Shown: positions 1 through 5,085 of the stretch, piece after piece | How the letters are laid out: the number at the start of each line of letters is the position of its first letter | How positions within the stretch are numbered: the stretch's first letter is position 1 | Assembly: GCA_015485755.1 (NCBI GenBank) | Contig: WFTD01000069.1 | Span: forward strand, 1 to 8,652 | Reading direction: 5' to 3' | Source of the DNA: Patescibacteria group bacterium | Lineage (GTDB): Bacteria > Patescibacteriota > Patescibacteriia > S139-126 | DNA length: 8,652 nucleotides | Translations under genes and position numbers: made by a program | The notes under the pieces: model-generated | Database searches by the model: none | What the model saw: the letters and a program-made list of their open reading frames with translations, nothing else | Told to the model about the DNA's origin: nothing

Positions 1-67
1 CAAATATGCTTTGTGCCTGAATTTCTGCCAAAAACACCACAATCACCAACAAAACAAATCTTCTCAT
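1..67 (-). CDS. 5' end of a gene for an exported protein (signal peptide only; truncated by window edge)
   Basis: The minus strand opens with ATG at 67-65 and reads 22 codons to the window edge, giving MRRFVLLVIVVFLAEIQAQS followed by I-F. This is a classical short signal peptide: two arginines, a hydrophobic core of about 11 residues (FVLLVIVVFLA), and a likely signal peptidase I site after A-E-I-Q-A. The start is fixed by a perfect AGGAGG with a 6-base spacer and by a good upstream promoter. The mature protein lies outside the window, so its function is unknown. It is divergent from the exported metalloprotease-like gene at 213, and their promoters overlap, so the two may be co-expressed. 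I am fairly sure it is a real gene start and cannot say what it encodes. Confidence 0.72.
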   Translation of the reverse strand, partial: MRRFVLLVIVVFLAEIQAQSIF

Positions 68-73
68 CACTAA

Positions 74-80
74 CCTCCTT
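74..80 (-). promoter_or_regulatory. Strong Shine-Dalgarno for the leftward exported-protein gene
   Basis: The minus strand reads AAGGAGG here, a full match to the anti-SD core, with 6 bases (TTAGTG) before the ATG at 67. This is what makes the short leftward reading frame credible. It contrasts with most other genes in the window, which have no recognisable SD. Confidence 0.75.
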
Positions 81-118
81 CTTTATTTTTATATTTAATT
101 ATCAAAGAACATTGCGCT

Positions 119-148
119 ACTCTACCACAAACAACTGCCACTTGTCAA
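119..148 (-). promoter_or_regulatory. Sigma-70-type promoter for the leftward exported-protein gene
   Basis: On the minus strand a perfect -35 TTGACA (148-143) is followed after 18 bases by TAGAGT (124-119), preceded by TGG to form an extended -10. Transcription would start near 112, leaving a leader of about 45 bases that ends in the AGGAGG site. The -35 overlaps the -35 of the opposite promoter inside the 9-base palindrome CTTGTCAAG (141-149). Assignment rests on consensus matching only. Confidence 0.5.
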
Positions 149-170
149 GCTCTAAAAAAAATGATATCTT
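142..170 (+). promoter_or_regulatory. Sigma-70-type promoter for the rightward metalloprotease-like gene
   Basis: TTGTCA (142-147) is followed by a 17-base spacer and TATCTT (165-170), with TGA directly upstream giving an extended -10. The predicted start near 177 leaves a leader of about 36 bases carrying AAGGAGG. The -35 is shared with the opposing promoter through the CTTGTCAAG palindrome, so RNA polymerase can probably occupy only one direction at a time. Consensus matching only. Confidence 0.45.
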
Positions 171-200
171 TAAATATTAAAATAAAAAATTAAACCAAAA

Positions 201-207
201 AAGGAGG
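201..207 (+). promoter_or_regulatory. Strong Shine-Dalgarno for the metalloprotease-like gene
   Basis: AAGGAGG with a 5-base spacer (TAAAA) before the ATG at 213. It fixes the start of the small exported protein and mirrors the equally strong site of the divergent neighbour. Confidence 0.75.
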
Positions 208-212
208 TAAAA

Positions 213-683
213 ATGCACATTAAAATAGTAATAGCAATATTGATATATTTTGTGCCATTAACTAATATTTATGGGCAAAAAGTTATTAATAAATCATCTT
301 TTGATGTTGAAATTAAAACCGAATTCATTCCCCAAAATATAACCATCAAACTTATTGACTACTTCAAAGGAGAAGTGCCAGCTGAAGCAGATACCAATGG
401 CCAGGCTTTTATTTATTTCGATAAAGGAAGTGCTACTATCTATTTCCCTATTAAAAAAAATTGGCCATTCCGCGACATATGGAACTTCATCCTCGGACAT
501 GAGCTAGGACACTTTTTTATATTTTGTCTGCGTAACAATATTAACTACAACACCACCAAGGTCAACTTTGATCAATTTTTAATTTTCATATTACTTGGAG
601 ATGAAGAAAAAATAGCCGACCAAGTCGGCCTGTTCTTTCAGAAAAAATTCCCTCCAATTATAAAAATATCCCCCTTATCCTAG
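213..683 (+). CDS. Small exported protein with a zinc-metalloprotease (gluzincin-like) signature
   Basis: A 156-residue protein. Residues 1-21 form a signal peptide (hydrophobic IVIAILIYFV, then N-I-Y-G before Q22), so the mature part of about 135 residues should be exported. The key motif is G-H-E-L-G-H at 95-100, i.e. HExxH with zinc ligands H96 and H100 and catalytic E97. It sits after a helix-like stretch, as in metallopeptidases. Thirty-two residues later E132-K-I-A-D-Q-V-G fits an ExxADxxG pattern, which carries the third (glutamate) ligand in M48-type gluzincins. ImmA/IrrE-type proteins have a similar E...AN/AD motif. The region before the motif (about 22-90) contains strand-like segments. 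I cannot assign a family; M48-like, ImmA/IrrE-like or a minigluzincin are all possible, and substrate is unknown. The start is set by AAGGAGG. The last codons lie within the terminator hairpin. The gene is visibly more AT-rich than the operon next to it. Real gene: very likely; protease activity: plausible. Confidence 0.8.
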   Translation: MHIKIVIAILIYFVPLTNIYGQKVINKSSFDVEIKTEFIPQNITIKLIDYFKGEVPAEADTNGQAFIYFDKGSATIYFPIKKNWPFRDIWNFILGHELGHFFIFCLRNNINYNTTKVNFDQFLIFILLGDEEKIADQVGLFFQKKFPPIIKISPLS

Positions 684-689
684 GGGGAT
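668..689. terminator. Bidirectional intrinsic terminator between convergent genes
   Basis: Inverted repeat ATCCCCC (668-674) / GGGGGAT (683-689) with an 8-base loop. On the plus strand it is followed by a T-rich run (TTTATTTT); on the minus strand by ATTTTTAT. It therefore can end both the rightward metalloprotease-like gene, whose stop codon TAG (681-683) is inside the hairpin, and the leftward operon, whose last stop TAA is at 692-690. Confidence 0.8.
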
Positions 690-2321
690 TTATTTTAACT
701 TTTGCAAAATTTCATCCAGGGCCTCTTCCCTCTTGTCTCTACTTCTCCAAGTATCCTGAGGATATTTTTCTATAAGCTTATCAATCTTAGCTAAATTTTT
801 TTCTAGCCATAAGAGGGCCTCTTCTTTGTCTTTTACCATATCAATTAAAAAGGCATTACGCGCCAGCTCCTTTAATATACCCACCTTTATTCCGCTCTTA
901 ATGCCAAATTTAGCCATAATATCTTTACCGCTAACAATCTCTGCGCTGTGCAAAGTCTGCTCAGCCAGGCCTTTGGCTTTGGCCTCAAGATAAAGCTGTT
1001 TGGCCTGATCAAAAAACTCAAGCTGCTGCGGCTCTGTGCCATAAAGGTCAGCCTTCATCACCATTAATAACTTTGGCATCAGCGGCTCTAGGGCTAGGCG
1101 CTGGCGTTTAGCCGGGCGCATTTTGTCAAAATTGCGGGCAAACATATGTTTTTCTACCAGCCAAACTACTTTCTCTATAAAATGGCGAGGGAAACGCAAG
1201 CGTTTGAGAATTTGTTTCGTTTTTTCTCCACCTACCTTGTCATGATTGTTAAACCTAATCCGATCACCTTCCTTATAGGAAAAAGTGTCTGGTTTTCCCA
1301 CATCATGAAGCAATACTCCCCAAATAACTTCCCTGTCAACCTTTCCCTCATTTTCCTCAGTAAATACTTTTTCCAAAGAGGCAAAACACAACTTGGTATG
1401 AGTCCACACATCTCCTTCTTGGTGAAATTCAACCGGCTGTTCTACCCCTTTCATTTTGGTAAGTTCTGGCAAGACCTGCGGCAAGATCTCTAAATTATCC
1501 AATTGCTCCAGTGCTCTGTCTCTAGTTGAATGAAGAAACATTTTATCAAGTTCATCTCTTGCTCTTTCAGCTGAAATTTCCTTGAGCAAATGAGCGTTTT
1601 CTCTAATCACCTCCTCAGCACCGGGGTCTATCTCCAGCCCAAACCTCGCGGCAAAACGAACCGCCCGCAAAATCCGCAAATGGTCCTCATCTACTATCCT
1701 TTCATAAGCCACCTCCTTTTGGCTAGTAGCGACTTTCTCTGGCTCACCGACAAACCGCAAAATTTTATTTTCCAAATCACTCAGCCCGCCAAAAAAATCA
1801 ATCACCCTTTTGTCCTGCGGGTCAAAATAAAGGGCGTTAAAAGTAAAATCCCGCCTTTTGGCATCTTCAAAGGCGCTAGTTGCCAAGCTAACTTGGCTAG
1901 GACGGCGGCCATCTTTGTAATTGCTTTCCTTACGAAAAGTGGTTATCTCAAAAGCATCATTTTGAACTACTACTCTGACCACTTTATTTTTTATCTCATT
2001 CTCAGTTTGCTCAATCACTTTTAAGCCGCTTTGCCTCGCCATCTCTATCACTTTTTCTGGCGGTGCGGCAGTGGCAATATCTATATCTTTGGGCTCAAGT
2101 CCCAGCATAATATCCCTGACATATCCTCCAACTAAATAGCTTTCATAGCCAAGTTGCTGCAGTCTTTTGACAAGCAAAACTGCTTTCTTTTCCTGCTCGC
2201 TCACAAATTCCCGCCGCAAGAAGTACTCTGCTGCTTGCTCATACTTCTTAGAAGCAGTGACAGTCTCAAGTGGCGGTTTGTTGAATTTTCTCATAACTTT
2301 TCCTACCTCTAATGACTTCAT
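690..2321 (-). CDS. cca: CCA tRNA nucleotidyltransferase / poly(A) polymerase family protein with HD domain
   Basis: A 543-residue class II nucleotidyltransferase, likely adding or repairing the 3' CCA of tRNAs in the cytoplasm. The head domain shows L-V-G-G-Y-V-R-D (63-70), the metal-binding pair D79/D81 in K-D-I-D-I-A-T, R-R-D-F-T-F-N-A (156-163), and the nucleotide-template motif EDxxR as E212-D213-H-L-R216 followed by I-L-R-A-V-R-F-A-A-R-F. An HD domain follows, with H300, H308, H339-D340, H360-D361 and H392, as in CCA enzymes that also carry phosphohydrolase activity. It is longer than common CCA enzymes: about 50 extra N-terminal residues and an apparent insert at about 195-208. Poly(A) polymerases share motifs, so CCA addition is the preferred, not proven, role. 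The start at 2321 overlaps the mltG stop as TAATG. An internal ATG at 2294 has a better ribosome site (AGAGGTAGGA) and may be the true start. Last gene of its operon, ending at the shared terminator. Confidence 0.92.
   Translation of the reverse strand: MKSLEVGKVMRKFNKPPLETVTASKKYEQAAEYFLRREFVSEQEKKAVLLVKRLQQLGYESYLVGGYVRDIMLGLEPKDIDIATAAPPEKVIEMARQSGLKVIEQTENEIKNKVVRVVVQNDAFEITTFRKESNYKDGRRPSQVSLATSAFEDAKRRDFTFNALYFDPQDKRVIDFFGGLSDLENKILRFVGEPEKVATSQKEVAYERIVDEDHLRILRAVRFAARFGLEIDPGAEEVIRENAHLLKEISAERARDELDKMFLHSTRDRALEQLDNLEILPQVLPELTKMKGVEQPVEFHQEGDVWTHTKLCFASLEKVFTEENEGKVDREVIWGVLLHDVGKPDTFSYKEGDRIRFNNHDKVGGEKTKQILKRLRFPRHFIEKVVWLVEKHMFARNFDKMRPAKRQRLALEPLMPKLLMVMKADLYGTEPQQLEFFDQAKQLYLEAKAKGLAEQTLHSAEIVSGKDIMAKFGIKSGIKVGILKELARNAFLIDMVKDKEEALLWLEKNLAKIDKLIEKYPQDTWRSRDKREEALDEILQKLK
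2301..2310 (-). promoter_or_regulatory. Shine-Dalgarno-like site favouring an internal start of the CCA-enzyme gene
   Basis: The minus strand reads AGAGGTAGGA, with the AGGA 6 bases before an in-frame ATG at 2294-2292 (residue M10 of the longer form). The upstream ATG at 2321 has no SD and relies on TAATG coupling to mltG. If this site is used, the protein has 534 residues. Confidence 0.5.
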
Positions 2322-3322
2322 TACTTTTGCAAATACTTTCTTTTATTAGCATTATGTTCAGCCAAAGTTTTGGCAAAGTAAGCTTTGCCCTGCCTGTCAG
2401 TCAAAAAATACCAATAATCATTTGGCGTGGGATAAACTGCCGCAGTCAAGGCCCTTAAACCCGGGTTAGAAATGGGGGTGGGCGGCAATCCTTTATATTT
2501 ATAAGAGTTGTAAGGCGAGTCAATCTCAAGCTCTTTGGCTGTTAAACTTGGGTTGTCCCCTCCGGTAAAATAATTTAGGGTTGAATCAGCCTGGAGAAGC
2601 ATTCCCACTTTGAGGCGCCGCCAAAAAATATCAGCTGCTATTTTCATATCTTCCTCGCCCTTTACTTCTTTTTCTAAAATAGAAGCCAAAATCACAACAT
2701 CTCTAAAATTCTTGCCTTGCTCATTAACCTTGCCTCGGAGCTTAGCAGTTTTCTTTCCAAAATTATCAAGCATTTTGACAATAATATCATCCACAGTCGC
2801 ATCAACAAAAACACGGTAGGTATCAGGAAACAAATATCCTTCTAAACTCTCCTGCTCTGCAGTTTTGGGCAGAAAGTCATACTGATCTTGAAAATATTCT
2901 ACTTTGGCCCTCTGCACAAACTCCTCCGGCAAATCTATCACGCCCTCCTTCACCAAATAGTCAGCCATATCCGCAATTGTCCAACCTTCAATGAACCGAA
3001 TAGTTATTTCATCTGCCTTTGATTTGCTGGTTAACAAATTAACCAATCCTACTAAATTAGTATTAGCAGGAATTTGATGGCGCGCTGCAATTAATTTATT
3101 TTCCTTGCCTGTCAACCATAGATAATACCTAAATAAAGTATAATTTTTAATCAATCCATCAGCTAGCAGCTTGTCTGCCACTTGTTTCACTGTTTCGCCT
3201 TTAGCAATAACAAAAGTAGTTGGCTCATTGCCAACTGGCTGAGTTAATAAATACTTGGCTGCTCCTATGCTAACCAGCAGAGCAACTAGGGTCGCTAATA
3301 ATATTTTACTTATTATTTTCAT
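2321..3322 (-). CDS. mltG: Endolytic murein transglycosylase MltG (YceG family)
   Basis: A 333-residue membrane-anchored lytic transglycosylase that cleaves nascent peptidoglycan strands outside the cytoplasmic membrane and so limits glycan length. Residues 5-26 form a single N-terminal transmembrane helix. Residues 34-100 resemble the LysM-like subdomain (K-G-E-T-V-K-Q-V-A-D-K-L). The YceG catalytic domain has L-E-G-Y-L-F-P-D-T-Y (160-169), L-A-S-I-L-E217-K-E with the expected catalytic glutamate, L-L-Q-A-D-S-T-L-N-Y (242-251) and G-L-P-P-T-P-I-S-N-P-G-L (278-289). It ends in the usual Y-W-Y-F-L...A-K-T-L-A-E-H-N motif. Length is normal for the family. The ATG lies inside the end of the preceding nucleotidyltransferase gene (17-base overlap), with no SD, so translation is probably coupled. 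In many bacteria mltG is next to ruvX/yqgF; here it is not. Identification is secure. Confidence 0.96.
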   Translation of the reverse strand: MKIISKILLATLVALLVSIGAAKYLLTQPVGNEPTTFVIAKGETVKQVADKLLADGLIKNYTLFRYYLWLTGKENKLIAARHQIPANTNLVGLVNLLTSKSKADEITIRFIEGWTIADMADYLVKEGVIDLPEEFVQRAKVEYFQDQYDFLPKTAEQESLEGYLFPDTYRVFVDATVDDIIVKMLDNFGKKTAKLRGKVNEQGKNFRDVVILASILEKEVKGEEDMKIAADIFWRRLKVGMLLQADSTLNYFTGGDNPSLTAKELEIDSPYNSYKYKGLPPTPISNPGLRALTAAVYPTPNDYWYFLTDRQGKAYFAKTLAEHNANKRKYLQK

Positions 3323-3782
3323 TGTTGTTTTGGGTTATTTTTTTAAACTTATCAACCAACCAAGAGCTTGACTGAACCTTTCCTCCTTGTCCAACATTGT
3401 ACACCATCTTGCATCCAATCTCCTGGCAAACAGCTACTTCTGGCACATTATCCTGGTTGCGATCTCCGCCGTTGGCAAAAATATCGGGCTTAATTTGATA
3501 TAACGCCTGGCAAACGCTCATATCATCGGGATCAGACGGATGATTGGTGATTACCACTTCGTCTACATAACGAACCGCTTCTAAAATCTCTTTTCTTTCT
3601 TGCTCTGGCATAAAAACATACCCCTTTTTCTTGGTTAGCCAATTATCGTTATTTAATATAACTACCAATTTGTCCCCCAAAGCTTTGGCTTCTTTAAATA
3701 AACGAATATGGCCAATATGAACTGGATCAAAACCGCCGCTAACAGCTACCACTATCTTTTTTGTATTGTTATTATCAACCAT
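3306..3782 (-). CDS. Cytidylyltransferase-like (HxGH) nucleotidyltransferase, RfaE/TagD-like
   Basis: A 158-residue single-domain protein of the HIGH-motif nucleotidyltransferase superfamily, which transfers AMP or CMP to a phosphorylated sugar, alcohol or cofactor precursor. It has the N-terminal strand V-V-A-V-S-G-G-F-D-P, H-I-G-H at 22-25, N-G-G-D-R (104-108), and a C-terminal Q-S-S-S-W-L-V (137-143) matching the ISSTxI-type nucleotide site. The closest look is to the C-terminal half of HldE/RfaE and to glycerol-3-phosphate cytidylyltransferases; the substrate cannot be read from the sequence, and no heptose or teichoic-acid genes are in the window. The tail is asparagine-rich (Q-N-N-N-E-N-N-K). 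I chose ATG 3782, ten bases after the pcm stop. The frame stays open to a TTG at 3821, but that would add hydrophobic residues foreign to the fold and overlap pcm by 29 bases. Its 3' end overlaps mltG by 17 bases. Confidence 0.87.
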   Translation of the reverse strand: MVDNNNTKKIVVAVSGGFDPVHIGHIRLFKEAKALGDKLVVILNNDNWLTKKKGYVFMPEQERKEILEAVRYVDEVVITNHPSDPDDMSVCQALYQIKPDIFANGGDRNQDNVPEVAVCQEIGCKMVYNVGQGGKVQSSSWLVDKFKKITQNNNENNK

Positions 3783-3792
3783 TATTGTTAAG

Positions 3793-4428
3793 TTAATTAT
3801 TATCCCTAACAAGAGGAACAAACCTAAAACCTGGAAATTCCTGGTACTTAAAGTCTCTTTTCCCTGTCCGCTTTACTACTGTTAATGTTTGAATCTCATC
3901 CCCCACCGGCATCACTAACCGACCGCCAATCTTTAATTGTTGTAACAACTCATCTGGTATATCAGGAGCGGCAGCTGCTACAATAATACCATCATAAGGC
4001 TCATACTTCCTATATCCTCGTGAACCATCACCTAAAATAAGTTCAACATTATCAAAATTATACTTAGCCAAATTTTTTTTAGCAAAATCAACCAATTCAG
4101 GAATCCTTTCAATAGCTATAACTTGGCCTGACTTCCCTACTATTTTTGCCAACAAAGCAGTTTGCCAACCTGAACCTGCGCCAATATCAAGAATTTTGTC
4201 ACCTAACTTTGGCTGCAACAATTCCAACATAAACGCTACCGTGGCAGGCTGGGAAATAGTTTGGCCATACCCTATCATCAAAGGATAATCATAATGAGCT
4301 TCTTCTTCCATACCTGGCAAAACAAAATCACTCCTTTTCACATGGCGAAAAGCAGCGATAATCTCAGGAGTGCGCAAAAAACCTCGCGCTATCAATTGGT
4401 CAACTAATTTTTGGTACAAAAAAGACAT
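3793..4428 (-). CDS. pcm: Protein-L-isoaspartate O-methyltransferase
   Basis: A 211-residue cytoplasmic SAM-dependent methyltransferase that methylates L-isoaspartyl residues in damaged proteins and starts their repair. It shows the family hallmarks: Y-D-Y-P-L-M-I-G-Y-G-Q-T-I-S-Q-P (46-61, with the conserved TIS serine S59), the SAM-binding motif I as I-L-D-I-G-A-G-S-G-W-Q-T-A-L-L (79-93), the acidic strand end V-I-A-I-E107, L-G-D-G-S (132-136), D-G-I-I-V-A-A-A-A (146-154), L-K-I-G-G-R-L-V-M-P-V-G (165-176) and R-F-V-P-L (202-206). Length is typical. First gene of the leftward operon, about 30 bases downstream of an extended -10 promoter; no SD is visible before the ATG. Divergent from the CAP-domain gene. 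Identification is secure. Confidence 0.95.
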   Translation of the reverse strand: MSFLYQKLVDQLIARGFLRTPEIIAAFRHVKRSDFVLPGMEEEAHYDYPLMIGYGQTISQPATVAFMLELLQPKLGDKILDIGAGSGWQTALLAKIVGKSGQVIAIERIPELVDFAKKNLAKYNFDNVELILGDGSRGYRKYEPYDGIIVAAAAPDIPDELLQQLKIGGRLVMPVGDEIQTLTVVKRTGKRDFKYQEFPGFRFVPLVRDNN

Positions 4429-4434
4429 TTCTGG

Positions 4435-4463
4435 TTGATTTTTTTAACTATTTATGCTATAAT
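4435..4463 (+). promoter_or_regulatory. Strong sigma-70-type promoter for the CAP-domain gene
   Basis: TTGATT (4435-4440), a 17-base spacer, and a perfect TATAAT (4458-4463) preceded by TGC, giving a full extended -10. Transcription should start near 4470, leaving a leader of about 24 A-rich bases with no SD before ATG 4494. The -10 is one half of the palindrome at 4455-4473. Confidence 0.7.
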
Positions 4464-4473
4464 CAATATAGCA
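4455..4473. promoter_or_regulatory. Symmetric palindrome forming back-to-back extended -10 elements
   Basis: TGCTATA (4455-4461), ATCAA, TATAGCA (4467-4473): a perfect 7-base inverted repeat with a 5-base centre. Read on the plus strand it contains TGCTATAAT; read on the minus strand it contains TGCTATATT. Each is an extended -10, so one element can drive transcription both ways. It could also be an operator for a dimeric regulator; the sequence alone does not separate the two. Confidence 0.6.
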
Positions 4474-4493
4474 AAAATAAAAACAAAAATAAA
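4465..4493 (-). promoter_or_regulatory. Extended -10 promoter for the pcm operon
   Basis: On the minus strand TATATT (4470-4465) preceded by TGC makes an extended -10. A -35 at 17-base spacing would be TTTATT (4493-4488), only half matching consensus. The start would be near 4458, giving a leader of about 30 bases before the pcm ATG at 4428. No SD is present in that leader. Confidence 0.5.
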
Positions 4494-5051
4494 ATGATAA
4501 AATTAAATACTATAATACAAAAAAAACAAGTTGCAATTACCTTTGCTTTTATTACGCTAGCTTCAGTATTGCTAATGGCAATACTTTTTTTAATATCATT
4601 ACAAAGCCCAACCCAAGCGCAAACATCTGCAAGTAATTTTTCCCAAAACTCTCCAATTCACCCCAACAAAATAATTGCTATTATAAACTATCGTCGCCTG
4701 CAATTGGGCCTGCCCGCCCTTATCCCTAACTCAAAACTAACCCAAGCCGCCAAACAAAAAGCGGCTGATATGTGGCTTAATAAATACTTTGCTCATACCT
4801 CTCCCTCGGGGAAAAAATTTTCTTTCTGGATAAAAGAACAAAACTACTATTATCGCCGCGCTGGCGAAAATTTAGCTGCATCATTTTTTTCAGCCGATAA
4901 AGTAGTGGCGGCATGGATGCAATCCCCAACTCACCGCAATAACCTGCTTAACCCATACTACCAAGAAGCTGGTCTGGTGGTAATTCGCGGTTGGCAAAAT
5001 AACAAGCCAACATCTCTTGTTGTTCTGATGCTGGCTCAACCGCTCAAATAG
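4494..5051 (+). CDS. Exported CAP/SCP-superfamily (cysteine-rich secretory protein-like) domain protein
   Basis: A 185-residue protein. Residues 15-36 are a strongly hydrophobic helix, either an uncleaved anchor or a signal peptide with a possible site near Q-A-Q (41-43), placing the rest outside the cytoplasm. From about 56 to 183 it is a bacterial CAP domain: I-I-A-I-I-N-Y-R-R-L-Q-L-G-L-P-A-L at the start, A-H-T-S-P-S-G (100-106), A-G-E-N-L-A (123-128), S-P-T-H-R-N-N-L-L (144-152) and Q-E-A-G-L (157-161). The four residues of the CAP cavity, H101, E125, H147 and E158, are all present. Bacterial members of this family have largely unknown roles at the cell surface; I infer no enzyme activity. 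It has its own strong promoter, divergent from the pcm operon, and a leader without SD. The stop at 5049-5051 is followed at once by the promoter of the next gene. Confidence 0.93.
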   Translation: MIKLNTIIQKKQVAITFAFITLASVLLMAILFLISLQSPTQAQTSASNFSQNSPIHPNKIIAIINYRRLQLGLPALIPNSKLTQAAKQKAADMWLNKYFAHTSPSGKKFSFWIKEQNYYYRRAGENLAASFFSADKVVAAWMQSPTHRNNLLNPYYQEAGLVVIRGWQNNKPTSLVVLMLAQPLK

Positions 5052-5053
5052 TA

Positions 5054-5062
5054 TGATATAAT
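5054..5062 (+). promoter_or_regulatory. Extended -10 promoter for the DUF212 gene
   Basis: TGATATAAT: a perfect TATAAT at 5057-5062 with the TGn extension, beginning two bases after the CAP-gene stop. No convincing -35 lies 16-18 bases upstream. The start would be near 5069, leaving a leader of about 16 bases. An AAAGGA at 5063-5068 is too far (17 bases) from the ATG at 5086 to act as a normal SD. Confidence 0.5.
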
Positions 5063-5085
5063 AAAGGAAATATTGATAAAAAATT

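Noticed and set aside
294..500. Minus-strand open frame inside the metalloprotease-like gene, raising the possibility that the plus-strand gene is the shadow
   Set aside because: The plus-strand frame has a perfect SD, a promoter, a signal peptide and HELGH; the minus-strand frame has none of these.
1146..2024. Plus-strand open frames opposite the CCA-enzyme gene (1146-1493 and 1590-2024)
   Set aside because: They lie wholly antisense to a motif-rich gene, have no promoter or SD, and encode low-complexity, shadow-like sequences.
3783..3821. TTG-initiated longer form of the nucleotidyltransferase (13 extra residues)
   Set aside because: The start would be TTG, overlap pcm by 29 bases, lack an SD, and add a hydrophobic stretch not expected before the first strand of this fold. 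ATG 3782 is preferred.
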